NCBI RefSeq assembly: GCF_016097555.1
Contig: NC_054702.1
Location: 66,235,478-66,299,477 of the forward strand
Source: Gigantopelta aegis
Lineage: Eukaryota > Mollusca > Gastropoda > Neomphalida > Peltospiridae
Direction: 5' to 3'
Length of the DNA: 64,000 nt
The notes beneath the pieces were generated by a model. The model made no database searches, was not told where the DNA came from, and saw nothing but the letters and a program-made list of their open reading frames with translations. Numbering within the stretch: the first letter of the stretch is position 1; the number at the start of each line of letters is the position of its first letter. Position numbers and translations under genes: made by a program. Positions 9,601 through 61,274 of the stretch are shown here, piece by piece.

Positions 9601-12371
9601 CTCTGATAAAATCCCACGATGAAGATGAAATATTGTTAAAGAAATTGAGAGAATCAACTCTCAAGAAAATACACAGTGACTGTAAAATAGTGCCTGATGA
9701 TTTTTCTAGGTTTGTCTGAATATACAATTCTAGTCGATAGCAATGATACATGTAAATGAAAGTAGAAAATCAAATTCATCTTTATTTGTTCAATATTTTA
9801 TCTTCCACCCAGTGCTTCATGACTATATTTATCAAATTGTATGGTATATGATGTCATGTGTGTACCTTGGTGGTAAGTGTAAATTTAAAAAAAGTAATCT
9901 GTTTGACAACAGCCATTTTTTTCTCCAACATTGTAAATGTTTTATTACAGGCCTCTGAGAATTAAAAATTTGTGTAAACCATTTATGGGTTATGTGAAAA
10001 CAAATTCAGGTAACCCATTTTGTTTTTACATAACCTGTCATGATCAGGTAAATGATGTCATAAATTCAATGCACCAATGAAAAATAGGTTAAGCAAACTA
10101 TACTTATGGGAGTGACGCGCAAACTAAACTATTACTCATGCAATTTTCAGAGGCGTGTATTACACAATAGAACTTTGTTTATAAATGTCAGTTATGTAGC
10201 CAGACAACTTGCAAGTTAGGTGATGTAGAATAACAACAAAATATTCACTATACAGTGAAGCCTATCTTAATCCGGATCATACAGGGGACATAATAACTAT
10301 CCAATTTAAACAGGATCCGATGTTTAGATTGTTGTGTTTTAGACTTTCATTTTGTCCAAGGCTATACTGTTAAATAGATAATAACTAGTTAATGGGAAAT
10401 TCCACGGGGCTCTGCCGAGTGGAATTTCTCAATTGGCCTGAATGGGATAAAGCAGATATCCGACGTCATTAACTAGTTACTTCTTTATCCTGCAGACTAT
10501 AAAAATTAAGTGGAAAAGCTATTATTTCTGTTATTTCAGCCACATTGTATGATGACCTAGAGGTCAAATGAGTGATTTTGTAATGTTAGCTATGAGTGTG
10601 ACGTCAGAAGTCACATTCTGCTAATAGCAGGATTTGGCTTTGCTTTATCCGTCGTCATATTCTGTCAATAGAAACTGTGATTGCAGGATAAATTATAGTT
10701 GTGTAAATATAATTTGATTGTACCGGTTTGTTTTGTTTCTAGGTATTGCTTTGCTGAGCTGAGCCCGGTGTGTGCGGTGGTGGGTGGAGTGCTGGGACAG
10801 GAAATCATCAAGGTTTGTTGTAAATATACTCACAGTAGCAGATCTTCTTTTAATTTGGAAACAAATGTCTAATTGAAGTATCCGGTATCTGCTTGCGAAT
10901 ACAAACCATGGACATTAATAATCTCCTTTCATATACGTTCCGTGTGTTTTCTTTTATTATCCATATGGTTCAACATAACCGAGTTAATAATCATACGAAG
11001 CACACGTGTAATAACAAGTGTAATAACGTAATTTTGGGAAGCGACGTCATAATATGACGTTGGTTTTACAGTCCTAGTTCAGACTGCATTTGAAATATGA
11101 CGTCATTTTGTCGTCTCCTTCTAATTGTGGCTGAAACATTTTGAGTTGGGTCTTGTTATTCATAAAGAAAACAACAATAATAATATGGATAATAAAGAAA
11201 TTATTACGTTCGTGTGTGAGTCGTACTGATTTTATGTCAGGATTTATTTATTACCCTCGCTCTCGCTCGGGCAATACAAAAATCCTGACACTCGTTTAGT
11301 AAAATTGGTATGACACACAAGCTCATATAATAATCTCTATATACAAACCAGTGACACCGTTACCAGGGCAAGCTCTGGCACTTGTCAAATTCGGCAATTG
11401 CGAATTAAAAACAAATTGGCGTGAAAATTATTTCATGTAATAATTATTTTGTCACAGAATAACTGGGTTTCTGTAATTTTTGAAGATTAATAGATAATTT
11501 GGCAAAATTTTCTGCTGCCCCAGAGCTAGCCCTAGTTACAGTATCAAGGTGCATGCATAAATTTATAACACTGAACGAGTGAAGGAATGTTTAACGACAC
11601 CCCAGCACAAAAAGACACATCAGCTATTGGATGTCTTAACAAAGGTAAGACATTTATTACATTTATTTATTGGTACAGTGTAGTTTGCTAGACATTAATT
11701 AATTAATATCAACCATAAACAACAATCTAATTAAAATTAGCTCCACTATTACATGTGGATTTAACAGCAGCCAGTTGGAGCTCATGTCCAGTTGACCTTT
11801 CATTCGACCAATCAAAACCTTCCTTGCAAAATCATACCAGTGATTTGAAAAAGAATTTGAAAACATTCGTGAAATATATATTTATATAAAATTCATTTCA
11901 AGATGAAAAAAAAAAAACCGTGATGCTATAGCCATAAAATCTGTTTATACTAGTATACAATCCAAAGTTTATTACTGCACTTACCTCCCTGTTTTTTCAA
12001 TGTTGAAATGGACCAACAAGTTCGCCTATTGCATAAATAGTCTCACCCGATATTTTTAGAATTTGTATGCTCCCGAATAACTCTATAAAAGATGAAGTGT
12101 AATTGGTCGATATTTAAATTGTTATTTATAGATGAAATGTCACCTGGACATGGGAGTCCACACAATGCTGTTAGATCTACTGGCTAAACCCAGTAGAGCT
12201 AATTTTAATCAGATTGCCATAAACAAGAAAATTACTTTTTTGGGGGCTGCCTACATCCACATTCTATTATTTACATTGCAGGCTGTATCCCAGAAAGATC
12301 AACCACACAACAACTTTTTCTTCTACAATGGTGTTGACGGAAGTGGCATGGTTGACAAAATAGGCAGCTGA
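519..12371 (+). CDS. SAE1: SUMO-activating enzyme subunit 1 (SAE1/AOS1), complete, nine coding exons
   Basis: SAE1 pairs with UBA2 to form the nuclear E1 that adenylates SUMO, then passes it to UBC9. The spliced product is 345 residues; human SAE1 is about 346. In order: the YDRQIRLWG motif typical of E1 N-termini (residues 15-23), whose arginine 20 matches the arginine that SAE1 supplies to the UBA2 ATP site; a Rossmann glycine loop GIKGLGAEVAKN (39-50); the GDVFGYYG segment in exon 4; a lysine-rich, probably flexible nuclear-type stretch PPPKKMKKE in exon 5; and the C-terminal signature PHNNFFFYNG before the stop. All eight introns are GT-AG and all phases agree. The start at 519 has a strong Kozak context (A at -3, G at +4); an in-frame ATG at 495 is the alternative. 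Introns range from about 0.5 to 2.5 kb. A possible polyadenylation signal lies at 12415. I am very sure of this identity. Confidence 0.97.
647..667 (+). repeat. Poly-G tract (about 21 G) in SAE1 intron 1
   Basis: An uninterrupted G run begins 43 bases after the exon 1 donor. G runs near a donor can influence splicing, and a run of this length can form quadruplexes; both are inferences. Its exact length is prone to sequencing error. Confidence 0.9.
1011..1294 (+). mobile_element. tRNA-derived SINE, + strand, tail type 1
   Basis: The head has a polymerase III A-box-like motif (tagcccagtggtaaatgc) and a B-box-like region. The core is gtgcatataaaagatccc. The tail reads ccttaaccatatgtctgac and ends gttgttaaataaaatat. 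It lies in SAE1 intron 1. The open frame across it has no coding value. Confidence 0.85.
2029..2140 (+). CDS. SAE1: SAE1 exon 2 (Rossmann nucleotide-binding loop)
   Basis: Starts after a tatag acceptor and ends before gtaaga. It encodes RVLLIGIKGLGAEVAKN and the following strand up to LTLLDSSV, which is the beta-alpha-beta core of the ThiF/E1 fold. Confidence 0.95.
2170..2521. mobile_element. Non-autonomous hAT-like TIR element, about 350 bp
   Basis: The left end is CAGGGCTTCTAGAATTT and the right end, read inverted, is CAGGACTTCTAGATTAT. Inside, 'cactagccatggga' recurs in both halves. The CAGG termini are typical of hAT miniature elements. No clean 8-bp target duplication is visible. It lies in SAE1 intron 2. 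Confidence 0.6.
2985..3241 (-). mobile_element. tRNA-derived SINE, - strand, tail type 2
   Basis: Reading right to left: a head remnant near 3240 (agcccaatggtaaagtg on the - strand), the core with a shortened gatcttttatatgcacc, then the tail with gagcacattgatttattaa and ttaacgacacca. It lies in SAE1 intron 2. Confidence 0.8.
3672..4188. mobile_element. Candidate pogo/Tigger-like non-autonomous element, about 517 bp
   Basis: The left end TACAGTGAAACTTCGATA and the inverted right end TACAATCAAACTTCGATC match at most positions and start with TA. CAGTGAAAC termini are typical of pogo/Tigger elements, which target TA. No transposase frame lies inside. It is in SAE1 intron 2. Confidence 0.55.
4612..4671 (+). 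CDS. SAE1: SAE1 exon 3
   Basis: A 60-nt exon between a catag acceptor and a gtgagt donor. It encodes VDKEDETAQFLVSRADIGKN, which aligns with the human segment ending GAQFLIRTGSVGRN. Phase 0 at both ends. Confidence 0.93.
4790..5006 (+). mobile_element. Degraded SINE, + strand, tail type 2, abutting SAE1 exon 4
   Basis: The core (aaaggccgtgatgtgtgcta, then tgtatataaataatccc) is followed by the tail gtttgacatccagtagccga and gcgttctagcagcatc. It ends about 30 bp before the exon 4 acceptor. The head is missing. Confidence 0.75.
5037..5293 (+). CDS. SAE1: SAE1 exon 4
   Basis: A 257-nt exon encoding residues 87-172, from RAESSLEKVKLLNPMVEV through FFAGDVFGYYGFMFSDLGEHEF. It ends in phase 2 before gtaagt. 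A SINE 3' tail ends about 30 bp before the acceptor, so the polypyrimidine and branch region abuts SINE sequence. Confidence 0.96.
5787..5898 (+). CDS. SAE1: SAE1 exon 5 (basic linker)
   Basis: Starts after a catcag acceptor and ends before gtgtgt. It encodes a low-complexity, lysine-rich linker (PPPKKMKKEE then VTVKK), equivalent to the human region containing TKRAKLD. It is the least conserved part of the protein, but length and phase fit. Confidence 0.92.
6414..6690 (+). mobile_element. tRNA-derived SINE, + strand, tail type 2
   Basis: The head ggggcaggacctagcccagt carries the A-box-like motif and ggtctaggatcgaccc carries the B-box-like motif. The core is gtgcatataaaagatccc. The tail runs from gtttgacatccaatagccga to ctctagtcatgtcgttaaac. 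It lies in SAE1 intron 5. Confidence 0.85.
6840..6964. mobile_element. Palindromic miniature element (hairpin), 125 bp
   Basis: Arms of about 57 bp face each other across a 13-base loop. The outer 23 bases (6840-6862 and 6942-6964) are perfectly complementary, beginning CCTTGTGTCTTGTGATATCA. The inner arms, around gataaaagtatgaaatc, match with a few changes. It looks like a foldback element or snapback MITE in SAE1 intron 5. A SINE-core fragment (aaggtgcatataaaagatct) follows immediately at 6961-6980. Confidence 0.8.
7271..7376 (+). CDS. SAE1: SAE1 exon 6
   Basis: Follows a gcttcag acceptor and ends in phase 1 before gtaagt. It encodes SITFSRLEDALQFDW and then CYFIIQ, matching the human KEALEVDW and DYFLLQ positions. 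Confidence 0.94.
8150..8200 (-). mobile_element. SINE tail fragment, type 2, - strand
   Basis: Only the end is left: ttgtttaacaacaccactag and gagcacattgatttattaat. It lies in SAE1 intron 6, which otherwise holds AT-rich unique sequence, a C-rich tract at 8732-8760 and further repeats near 9200. Confidence 0.7.
8938..8978. other. Short perfect hairpin
   Basis: CACCCCTGCAC at 8938-8948 pairs perfectly with GTGCAGGGGTG at 8968-8978 across a 19-base loop. It lies in an intron; no function is implied. Confidence 0.7.
9174..9251 (+). mobile_element. SINE tail fragment, type 3, ending in (ATTC)n
   Basis: tttgacatccaatagctgat, then gtgctggggtgtcgttaaac, runs straight into seven or so ATTC units. 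This third tail type also appears inverted at 11588-11638 and, decayed, at 51779-51826 before a CATC microsatellite. Confidence 0.75.
9252..9466 (+). mobile_element. tRNA-derived SINE without head, + strand, tail type 1
   Basis: The core (gtaccacaactggtgcatca and gtgcatataaaagatccc) is followed by ccttaaccatatgtccgagg and aaaatgtgttgagagttg. It starts where the preceding ATTC microsatellite stops. It lies in SAE1 intron 6, about 100 bp before exon 7. Confidence 0.8.
9565..9709 (+). CDS. SAE1: SAE1 exon 7
   Basis: Follows atatag and ends in phase 2 before gtttgt. It encodes VLMKFLEKQERRP, an acidic patch HDEDE, then VPDDFSR. This matches the human LLKFR region with its acidic insert and the PEDFVR segment. 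Confidence 0.94.
9951..10130 (+). repeat. Dispersed repeat R2, + copy
   Basis: Contains cctctgagaattaaaaattt, ccatttatgggttatgtgaa and gtaacccattttgtttttac. Copies in the opposite orientation occur at 12565-12745 and about 30700-30850. The first two form an inverted pair around SAE1 exons 8 and 9. Confidence 0.75.
10251..10372. mobile_element. Candidate pogo/Tigger-like miniature element, about 120 bp
   Basis: Starts TACAGTGAAGCCTATC and ends with the inverse of TAACAGTATAGCCTTGG. Both ends carry TA and the ACAGT core seen at 3672 and 61106. It lies in SAE1 intron 7. Confidence 0.5.
10382..10479. mobile_element. Nested palindrome, candidate MITE, 98 bp
   Basis: The outer arms TAACTAGTTAATG (10382-10394) and CATTAACTAGTTA (10467-10479) are perfect complements. 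Between them lies an inner hairpin GAAATTCCAC / GTGGAATTTC with a 13-base loop. It is in SAE1 intron 7. Confidence 0.65.
10743..10812 (+). CDS. SAE1: SAE1 exon 8
   Basis: A 70-nt exon after a ttctag acceptor, ending at AAG before gtttgt. It encodes YCFAELSPVCAVVGGVLGQE, a highly conserved E1 helix (human YCFSEMAPVCAVVGGILAQE). Confidence 0.96.
10950..11197. mobile_element. Candidate TIR element around inverted TTATTATCCATAT
   Basis: ttcttttattatccatatgg near 10950 is matched in reverse by atatggataataaagaaat near 11182. The interior repeats atgacgtc motifs. It lies in SAE1 intron 8. The boundaries are uncertain. Confidence 0.45.
11363..11535. mobile_element. hAT-like miniature element, about 173 bp
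   Basis: The left end CCAGGGCAAGCTCTGG and the inverted right end CTAGGGCTAGCTCTGG differ at two positions. Related ends (gggctaggtctgg, ggctagctctggg) are seen near 6728 and 1699. It lies in SAE1 intron 8. Confidence 0.6.
11588..11638 (-). mobile_element. SINE tail fragment, type 3, - strand
   Basis: gtttaacgacaccccagcac followed by catcagctattggatgtc is the reverse of the tail type 3 seen at 9174. The rest of SAE1 intron 8 up to 12281 is unique AT-rich sequence. Confidence 0.65.
12282..12371 (+). CDS. SAE1: SAE1 exon 9 with stop codon
   Basis: Follows ttgcag. It encodes AVSQKDQPHNNFFFYNGVDG, then SGMVDKIGS and TGA at 12369-12371. This is the conserved C-terminal strand of SAE1. Confidence 0.96.
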   Translation, partial: AVSQKDQPHNNFFFYNGVDGSGMVDKIGS

Positions 12372-12414
12372 TGTGACTTGTGGAACTGACCCGTATTCAA
12401 GTTAATATCAACAA

Positions 12415-12420
12415 AATAAA
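12415..12420 (+). terminator. Candidate SAE1 polyadenylation signal AATAAA
   Basis: AATAAA lies 44 bases after the SAE1 stop codon. A second one lies near 12472. Which one is used cannot be told from the sequence. Confidence 0.5.
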
Positions 12421-12564
12421 ACATGCGCAATTCAAATCTGTAGCTGTAAAACTTTTCTCTAGTCTAGACCAAATAAATAAAAGATTTGATTCACATCATT
12501 GATTTATGTAAGGAAAGTTTGTGTTACAAAAAAACAGGCTTCTGAAAATTGTGATAGTTTAGTT

Positions 12565-12745
12565 TCATTCGCGCATCGCTCGCGTACGGTAGTTTTGTGT
12601 AACCCATTTTTCATTCGCACATTGAATTTATGACATTTACATAGTCATGATGGGTTACGTTAAAACAAATGGGTTACCCGACTTTGTTTTTGCATATCCC
12701 ATAAATGGATTACGCAAATTTTCAATTCTCAGATGCCTGAAAAAG
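12565..12745 (-). repeat. Dispersed repeat R2, - copy
   Basis: Reads, inverted, like 9951-10130: cccataaatggattacgcaa, then ttttcaattctcagatgcct. It starts about 190 bp after the SAE1 stop. Confidence 0.7.
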
Positions 12746-14010
12746 AAAGACAATTTGGATAGAAATTGGTGCCATATCAGGCAGTAATCTAGATGGTGCA
12801 TTGAAATTGAGTTCTTATTTTTCACTGAAAGTTGGCCCATGATGTCAGAAACTTGTTTGAAGTCAATGAATTTGAGTACGTACATTTACAGTACGTAAAA
12901 TTATTTCATTTAACCATATATATAATATGATGATAAACTGGTTTCCATATCATATCAAGTGCATATTTATGGAAAAATAATTTGTGTTTGTCATTTTGTT
13001 GAAGCTTGTGTACGTTCATGTGGAATAGAAGCTTGATTAATAGTGGTCATACTAGTAGTCAGGACTGAAATTTGTATTAGCCAGAGACTAAATTTTGTGT
13101 CCACTTTGTGTAAAAAATTAGCAATTGGTTAATTTGGCGATAAGACAGGATGAGTACTGAGTATTTGAACTATGGCATAGGCATAGAAGTAAGGAAAGAA
13201 AATGATTAGTCAGGGTTTTATTTCTAAAATTTGACTTGACATCCATGGCTTAGACTGGGAATTTTAGCATTGTTTTATGAAAAAAGAAGGAATTTTTAGT
13301 TTCATTCAAAAAATATCTTAAGCTCAGTAGAATTTAAAAGAGTAATACTAAACATATATTTGGTCTTTTGCAAGTGTTACGCATAGTTTTAAAGAAATAT
13401 TTTTATATAATAAAAAAAGAATTGTCTACATTCAGATTGGAAATTTATCAGTTTCAAATTGGGAATAAAAAACGACATAGCCTTTGAGGAATGGTGCCAA
13501 TTATCGGAGTCTAGAAATATAGCTGATAAACTAATGTTAGTTTGTCAAAAAGTGCCCTATTAAGTTATATAAAGTGGACTGGATTCAAGGAACACTTCCG
13601 AATTGGTGACAACAAATGTTTTAGAAAGCTACAAGCTCTCGCAGAAGTTTGGGCTAGTGTCCTTTGTATTATAATAATACAGTTAATAAGTTTCACTAAT
13701 TAGCGGCGGGACCAAAGGGTAGTGGATTTGTCTAACCCTGTGAATGAATAAATGAATGAATGAGTATACAAAGAGTGCCAGATCAGACAGATTTGATAAA
13801 AGCTGTTGATCGTGATGTTTTACACACATCAAAGTTATACACAGCTCACTGTATTTGGTAAAAAATAACCACCCAAAGTTAGGGGATTTTTATAATGCAT
13901 TTTCAACTTAAAATTTTCCAGCTTCACTTTTGTGTCCCTATTTTTTAAAACCACAATAGATAAATGTATTGCTTTTATTCTTCTGTGACACATGCCTGTC
14001 TGTTCATTGC

Positions 14011-14173
14011 CAGTGGCGGATCTAAGGGGGTGCCCCCCCCCCCCCCCCCCCATAAATTTTGCTCCTTTTTTTTCTTCTTTTTTTTCCATTAGATAATCTG
14101 AAGAATCCTTTTTCTGGAACGTTTGTGGCCCACGTCATTGCCACCCCCCATTAGAATTTCTGGATCTACCACT
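14011..14173. mobile_element. hAT-like miniature element with C19 tract
   Basis: The left end CAGTGGCGGATCTAAG and the inverted right end AGTGGTAGATCCAGAA resemble a TIR common in animal hAT MITEs. A run of 19 C lies at 14033-14051. No target duplication is visible. Confidence 0.5.
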
Positions 14174-15047
14174 AATAGCAGTTGTGCTTGTGTGTTTAGT
14201 TTAGACAATTTATAGAAGTTGGCAGTCATCTTGATTATTAAGTCTCTTTATTTAGCAGTTATTTAAATATTATTGGCCAATTAGTTGTGTACAAATGGTA
14301 GAGAGTTAATTAAATTGTTAAACTGCACAATAACAAAGCTATTGTTTGTAAAATATCATGCTTGTTTTATATTCATAAAGCTGTATAAAAGTTTAGAAAT
14401 TGTGAACAAGAAATACGATGAATGTGACTGTTCAATAATTTAAAAAAAACTTGCAATAAAAATCTGTGTTTGAAGTAATATGATTTTGTCATTTCCACTT
14501 GTGTTGAGTAGAATAATTGTCAATGGCAACACAGAAATTTATCTCCTGAAAGAAGAAACAAAGAGATAAGGGGTGGTCGCAGGAATTTGTAACAGGTATG
14601 TCACGAAATTCTAAAAAGGGAAATTTGAATTTGTCAAAAGTAGATGAGATGAAATCCTAAAGGTAGCATGCCCCCAGAATTTTTTAAAAATAAAGATGGC
14701 CAGAGACATTTTCTGGTCAATTTAGTGTTCATTAAATGGTCTCTATTAACTTCTTTCAGAGTTTAGCAAGATAAAAATCCCTCTAAACTCGATACCCAAA
14801 GGACCTAATAAAAAAAAGTCCTGTTTTAAGAAGTTTCCGCTTTAGAGAGGTTTCACTGTTGGGTGGTATGGCAGTAATGACTTGGTCATGAGCAACTAGT
14901 ACGCCAGTCATATGTCTTTAAATTGTTATCACACGTATGTGTGTTATTATGTGTGTTATGAAAATATGCATGATGTTATCATCAACGGGCGTGTCAGAAT
15001 TTTAATTTCCTCGAGCAGACGACTTTCTTCACCACATGTGAGTATTA

Positions 15048-15256
15048 TTTAATGTTTTGTTTAATGACACCACTAGAGCACATTGATTTATTATTCATTG
15101 CGACTACTGGATGTCAAATATTTGATAATTTTGACATATCGTGTTAGAGAGGAAACCCGCTACATTTTTCCATTAGTAGCAAGGGATCTTTTATATATAT
15201 GCACCATCCCACATACAGGATAACACATACCACGGCTTTTATTAATAAACCAGTCA
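15048..15256 (-). mobile_element. tRNA-derived SINE, - strand, tail type 2, head lost
   Basis: Carries tgtttaatgacaccactaga, gagcacattgatttattatt, then the core agcaagggatcttttatata and accagtcatgatg. It lies about 450 bp upstream of the MIPOL1 start. Confidence 0.8.
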
Positions 15257-15571
15257 TGATGTTTTATATTGATCAATGTGTTGTTGTTTTTTTGTTTTTG
15301 TTTTTAAATTAGACATAAAAATAAACATTTTTATATTCCAAAACACTTTTCCTTTTCTGTTTTTATATTAAGCAACCGCCCCAACCCCCCAAAAAAGAAA
15401 AAACAAACCACGTAAAAAAAAACCCAAAAAAACACTACAACCCCCCCCCCCCCCCCGCCATTTTCTTTTTACTGAAAACAAGCACAAACAAATAACGAAC
15501 CGACAAACACAAATAAAAACATTTATAATCGTGTCTGGTACAGATTTTTTTTTTTTTTAATATTATTATTT

Positions 15572-15604
<33 letters not shown>

Positions 15605-15620
15605 TTTTTATTTTTTTTTA

Positions 15621-15647
15621 CCAAGGGAAATAACCTATTTTCCTTGG
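15621..15647. promoter_or_regulatory. Palindrome just upstream of the MIPOL1 start
   Basis: CCAAGGGAAATA and TATTTTCCTTGG flank a 3-base centre, 49 bp before the ATG. It could be a protein-binding site, a 5' UTR hairpin or the end of a miniature element; the sequence does not decide between these. Confidence 0.35.
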
Positions 15648-15695
15648 CGATCAATACTTACCCATAATGCCTTGTTAGTTGACAGGTGTTTCAAG

Positions 15696-58069
<42,374 letters not shown>

Positions 58070-58082
58070 GTGAGTACAACCT

Positions 58083-58464
58083 TAAAGTGACAGACTCTAG
58101 TTTTTAAACACCACAACATATTTTTTCACTATTAAAGTCATTTTTGACCATTTAAATTAGAAGTATTTACATTTTATTATTTAGAATATTCATTTTCATG
58201 CACCTGAAGTGGTTCCGGTCATCCAGGTTTTTGTAATATCCCAGAATGCATTTTTTCATAATTCTATAAACGCACGTACGTCTGAGAAGTAATGGTATTG
58301 AGACAAGCCTTAGTTATTTTTAGATGGTATTTTGCAATTTAAACATAACAAACTTCAGCTTCTTTCTGTTATTACTTTATCCAATATTAATGTGTTACAG
58401 GTTTGTAGATTAACTAAACTTGGTGTTCATTTTCATGGGCTGAAATTAGGGTCTCCGCCTTTAA
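58083..58464 (-). mobile_element. 380-bp TIR element family M1, copy 4, inverted
   Basis: Begins ttaaagtgacagactctagt and ends with the inverse of a similar repeat (attagggtctccgcctttaa). It starts only 13 bp after the exon 9 donor. Confidence 0.78.
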
Positions 58465-58883
58465 GAAAAATATTGTTTTGTAAATCCTTACCGTATCATC
58501 GTGTCTCAATGAACTATCATTTATCTTCTTCTTTTTTCAATATATTTTTAAAAAGGAATTGAGAAAAATGGATGAATTAAAATGGTAGTTATTACATTTA
58601 ATCAAATGTTTTATTTAATGATGAACTTTAGTAATGACAGCATTTGCAAATGCATTCCCTTGATTTAATTTAATACTGCAGTATGACATCATGCCTGTAG
58701 GGTGGATCTTGAAATAGGGAGTTCTGTGATTTGTGCAAGTGGAGTGAGCAAATATATTTTTGGTGCTGACTTTGTCATGTGGAGTATCTTTGACCTCTGT
58801 GTATATGTGTATGTATGTAGGATTGGGATTATTTCAAATTTCTTGGCAGTTTGAGAGGGTGACAGGAGACTTTATAATGGAAG

Positions 58884-59188
58884 AAAATGTTTTATTTAAC
58901 GACACACTCAACACATTTTATTTACGGTTATATGGCGTCAGACATATGGTTAAGGACCACACAGATATTGAGGGAGGAAACCTGCTGTCGCCACTTCATG
59001 GGCTACTCTTTTCAATTAGCAGCAAGGAATCTTTTATATGCACCATCCCATAGACAGGATAGCACATACCACAGCCTTTGATGTACCAGTTGGTGTGCAC
59101 TGATTGAAGCGAGAAATAGCTGACTGGGATCGATCCCAAACTGACCGTGCATAAAGCAAACGCTTTACCACTGAGCTACATCTGCCCC
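58884..59188 (-). mobile_element. tRNA-derived SINE, - strand, first head type, tail type 1
   Basis: Tail gttttatttaacgacacact, then the core agcaaggaatcttttatatg, then a head with the complement of gggatcgatccc and of agctcagtggtaaagcg. Nearly full length. Confidence 0.87.
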
Positions 59189-60394
59189 ACTTTATAATGG
59201 AACAAATTTACATGATTGTGATCATTTTAGTGGTTCATTTGAAATCTCACCCAGCCTATGGACATTGTTAGAATAGGTTGAGATGAGTCCCAAAATGAAG
59301 GATCAACCAATTAGCAATGAGCTGTACTTAACATATGTTATGTCTTAGAGGAAGACAATCATCTACAATCATCTACAGTCATCTACAATGCCAGCTACTA
59401 CCAAGCAGTCAGACCAACAACACTTGATGATTTAATTTATGATTCTGCCAGCAGCTGACAAAATGAGTCCGACATACATAACAGACAGACCCAAAGTCTC
59501 CCGTGATTCACATGGCCCGACAAGAAGTGATTTATATTTAAAGATCTTATTTTCACCTCGCATTCTTCATCAGTGCACAATCCCAAGTGATTCCTTGTCA
59601 AACACGCTTGGTGCAATGGAAGTATGGAGAGAATTTCCCTTCAAAGAGCGCGGGTCAGAATCGTTGACGGGCAGATTTGTCCCATATTACCGTGTATTAA
59701 TCAACAGAGCCGACAACACACAAACATATCTTCCATCATTTCAGTTTCCCTTTTTCGGCGTGCCTTAAAAGACTTTCTTTTTTTCTTGTCTTTTGATGTG
59801 AAAGATTGTAGTAATAATTAACATGTTGTAACAAAAAAAAAGAAAAAAAGAGAGAGAGAGAGAAAAAAGTTATTTATTGAAGTAAGATTAGTTCTGTGGT
59901 ATACTTGATAGTATACAGTTAAACCTGCTCAGACATCACCCTCTGTTAGGCAGACACCTTTAATAGGCAGACGCCTTTATTAGGCAATGCTCTGTTAAAT
60001 AAGAGACCAGTACGTGATTCTGAAATCATCTTGATCTTTGACATTTGTTATGAAAATGGTTAACAGGCTACTTTTTTGTTACTTCTAACAGGCTGTGTAA
60101 CAGGTTTGACAATGTATAAATGTATAAATTTGTTGAACATACATATAGAACATAATGAGCTGAATTAAAGCTCAAGGTTATCATAACGTGTTTAATTTAA
60201 AGTGTTTATATATTACGGACAAAATAAGCTGTGTCATGGTTAAGCACCTGCATTATTTGTGAATTAGTAAATATACATGGTTAGTTAGAAAAGTTAAACA
60301 TGACTAGAGAAAAAATACCGTAAGTCTGAATATTTGTAAATTTGGCACAATATGTAACTAATTGTTCAAAAAGGTGTGTGTAAATTAACGACAC

Positions 60395-61090
60395 ATTTTA
60401 AACATGTAAAAAACATAATATTATTTATATCTAGTTTATATTTCTGTGGTACTTTTAAACATCTATAAAACATAATTATCATTTATATCTAGTTTATATT
60501 TCTGTGGTACTTTTAAACATCTATAAAACATAATATCATTTATATCTAGTTTATCTTTCTGTGGTACTTTTAAACATCTATAAAACATAATATCATTTAT
60601 ATCTAGTTTATCTTTCTGTGGTACTTTTAAACATGTAAAAAACATAATATCATTTATATCTAGTTTATATTTCTGTGGTACTTTTAAACATCTATAAAAC
60701 ATAATTATCATTTATATCTAGTTTATATTTCTGTGGTACTTTTAAACATCTATAAAACATAATATCATTTATATCTAGTTTATCTTTCTGTGGTACTTTT
60801 AAACATCTATAAAACATAATATCATTTATATCTAGTTTATATTTCTGTGGTACTTTTAAACATCTATAAAACATAATATCATTTATATCTAGTTTATCTT
60901 TCTGTGGTACTTTTAAACATCTATAAAACATAATATCATTTATATCTAGTTTATATTTCTGTGGTACTTTTAAACATGTAAAAAAAATAATATCATTTAT
61001 ATCTAGTTTATATTTCTGTGGTACTTTTAAACATCTATAAAACATAATATCATTTATATCTAGTTTATATTTCTGTGGTACTTTTAAATT
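60395..61090. repeat. 57-bp minisatellite, about twelve copies
   Basis: The unit aaaacataatatcatttata, then tctagtttatatttctgtgg and tacttttaaacatctat, repeats with few variants. Because 57 is a multiple of three, a frame on the - strand stays open with a 19-residue repeat (LKVPQKYKLDIND). The array is followed 16 bp later by a pogo-like element. Confidence 0.96.
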
Positions 61091-61105
61091 CTTTAAATAG
61101 GATTG

Positions 61106-61274
61106 TACAGTGAAACCTCTCAAGACCGGACCCTCTGTAAACCGGAATTCCCTTAAAACCAGACGTTTTACAGAGTTCCTTTTTAAAAACCAGGACAGAA
61201 CTTAACCTCTCTAAACCAGATCCCTGTTAATACCGAACATATTTATTGGTTCCAAGGGTGTACGGTTTACTGTA
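61106..61274. mobile_element. Pogo/Tigger-like miniature element, 169 bp
   Basis: Starts TACAGTGAAACCTCTC and ends with the inverse of TACAGTAAACCGTACAC. TA occurs at both ends. Internal 'aaaccgga' and 'aaaccaga' motifs are repeated. Non-coding. Confidence 0.65.

Larger units (their letters stand above)
12372..15695. other. Intergenic region between SAE1 and MIPOL1
   Basis: About 3.3 kb with no gene seen. It holds the inverted copy of repeat R2 (12565-12745), a hAT-like element with a C tract (14011-14173), a pogo-like end fragment near 14865 (gagaggtttcactgttg), a SINE (15048-15256), a C16 tract at 15441-15456 and an AT-rich TTA repeat at 15550-15620. It must also contain the MIPOL1 promoter. 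The only element I can point to there is a palindrome at 15621-15647. Confidence 0.6.

Noticed and set aside
60463..61123. Repeat protein with LKVPQKYKLDINDIMFYR units on the - strand
   Set aside because: The unit is 57 bp, so any frame without a stop stays open. Composition is AT-rich repeat, with no start context, splice sites or domain.
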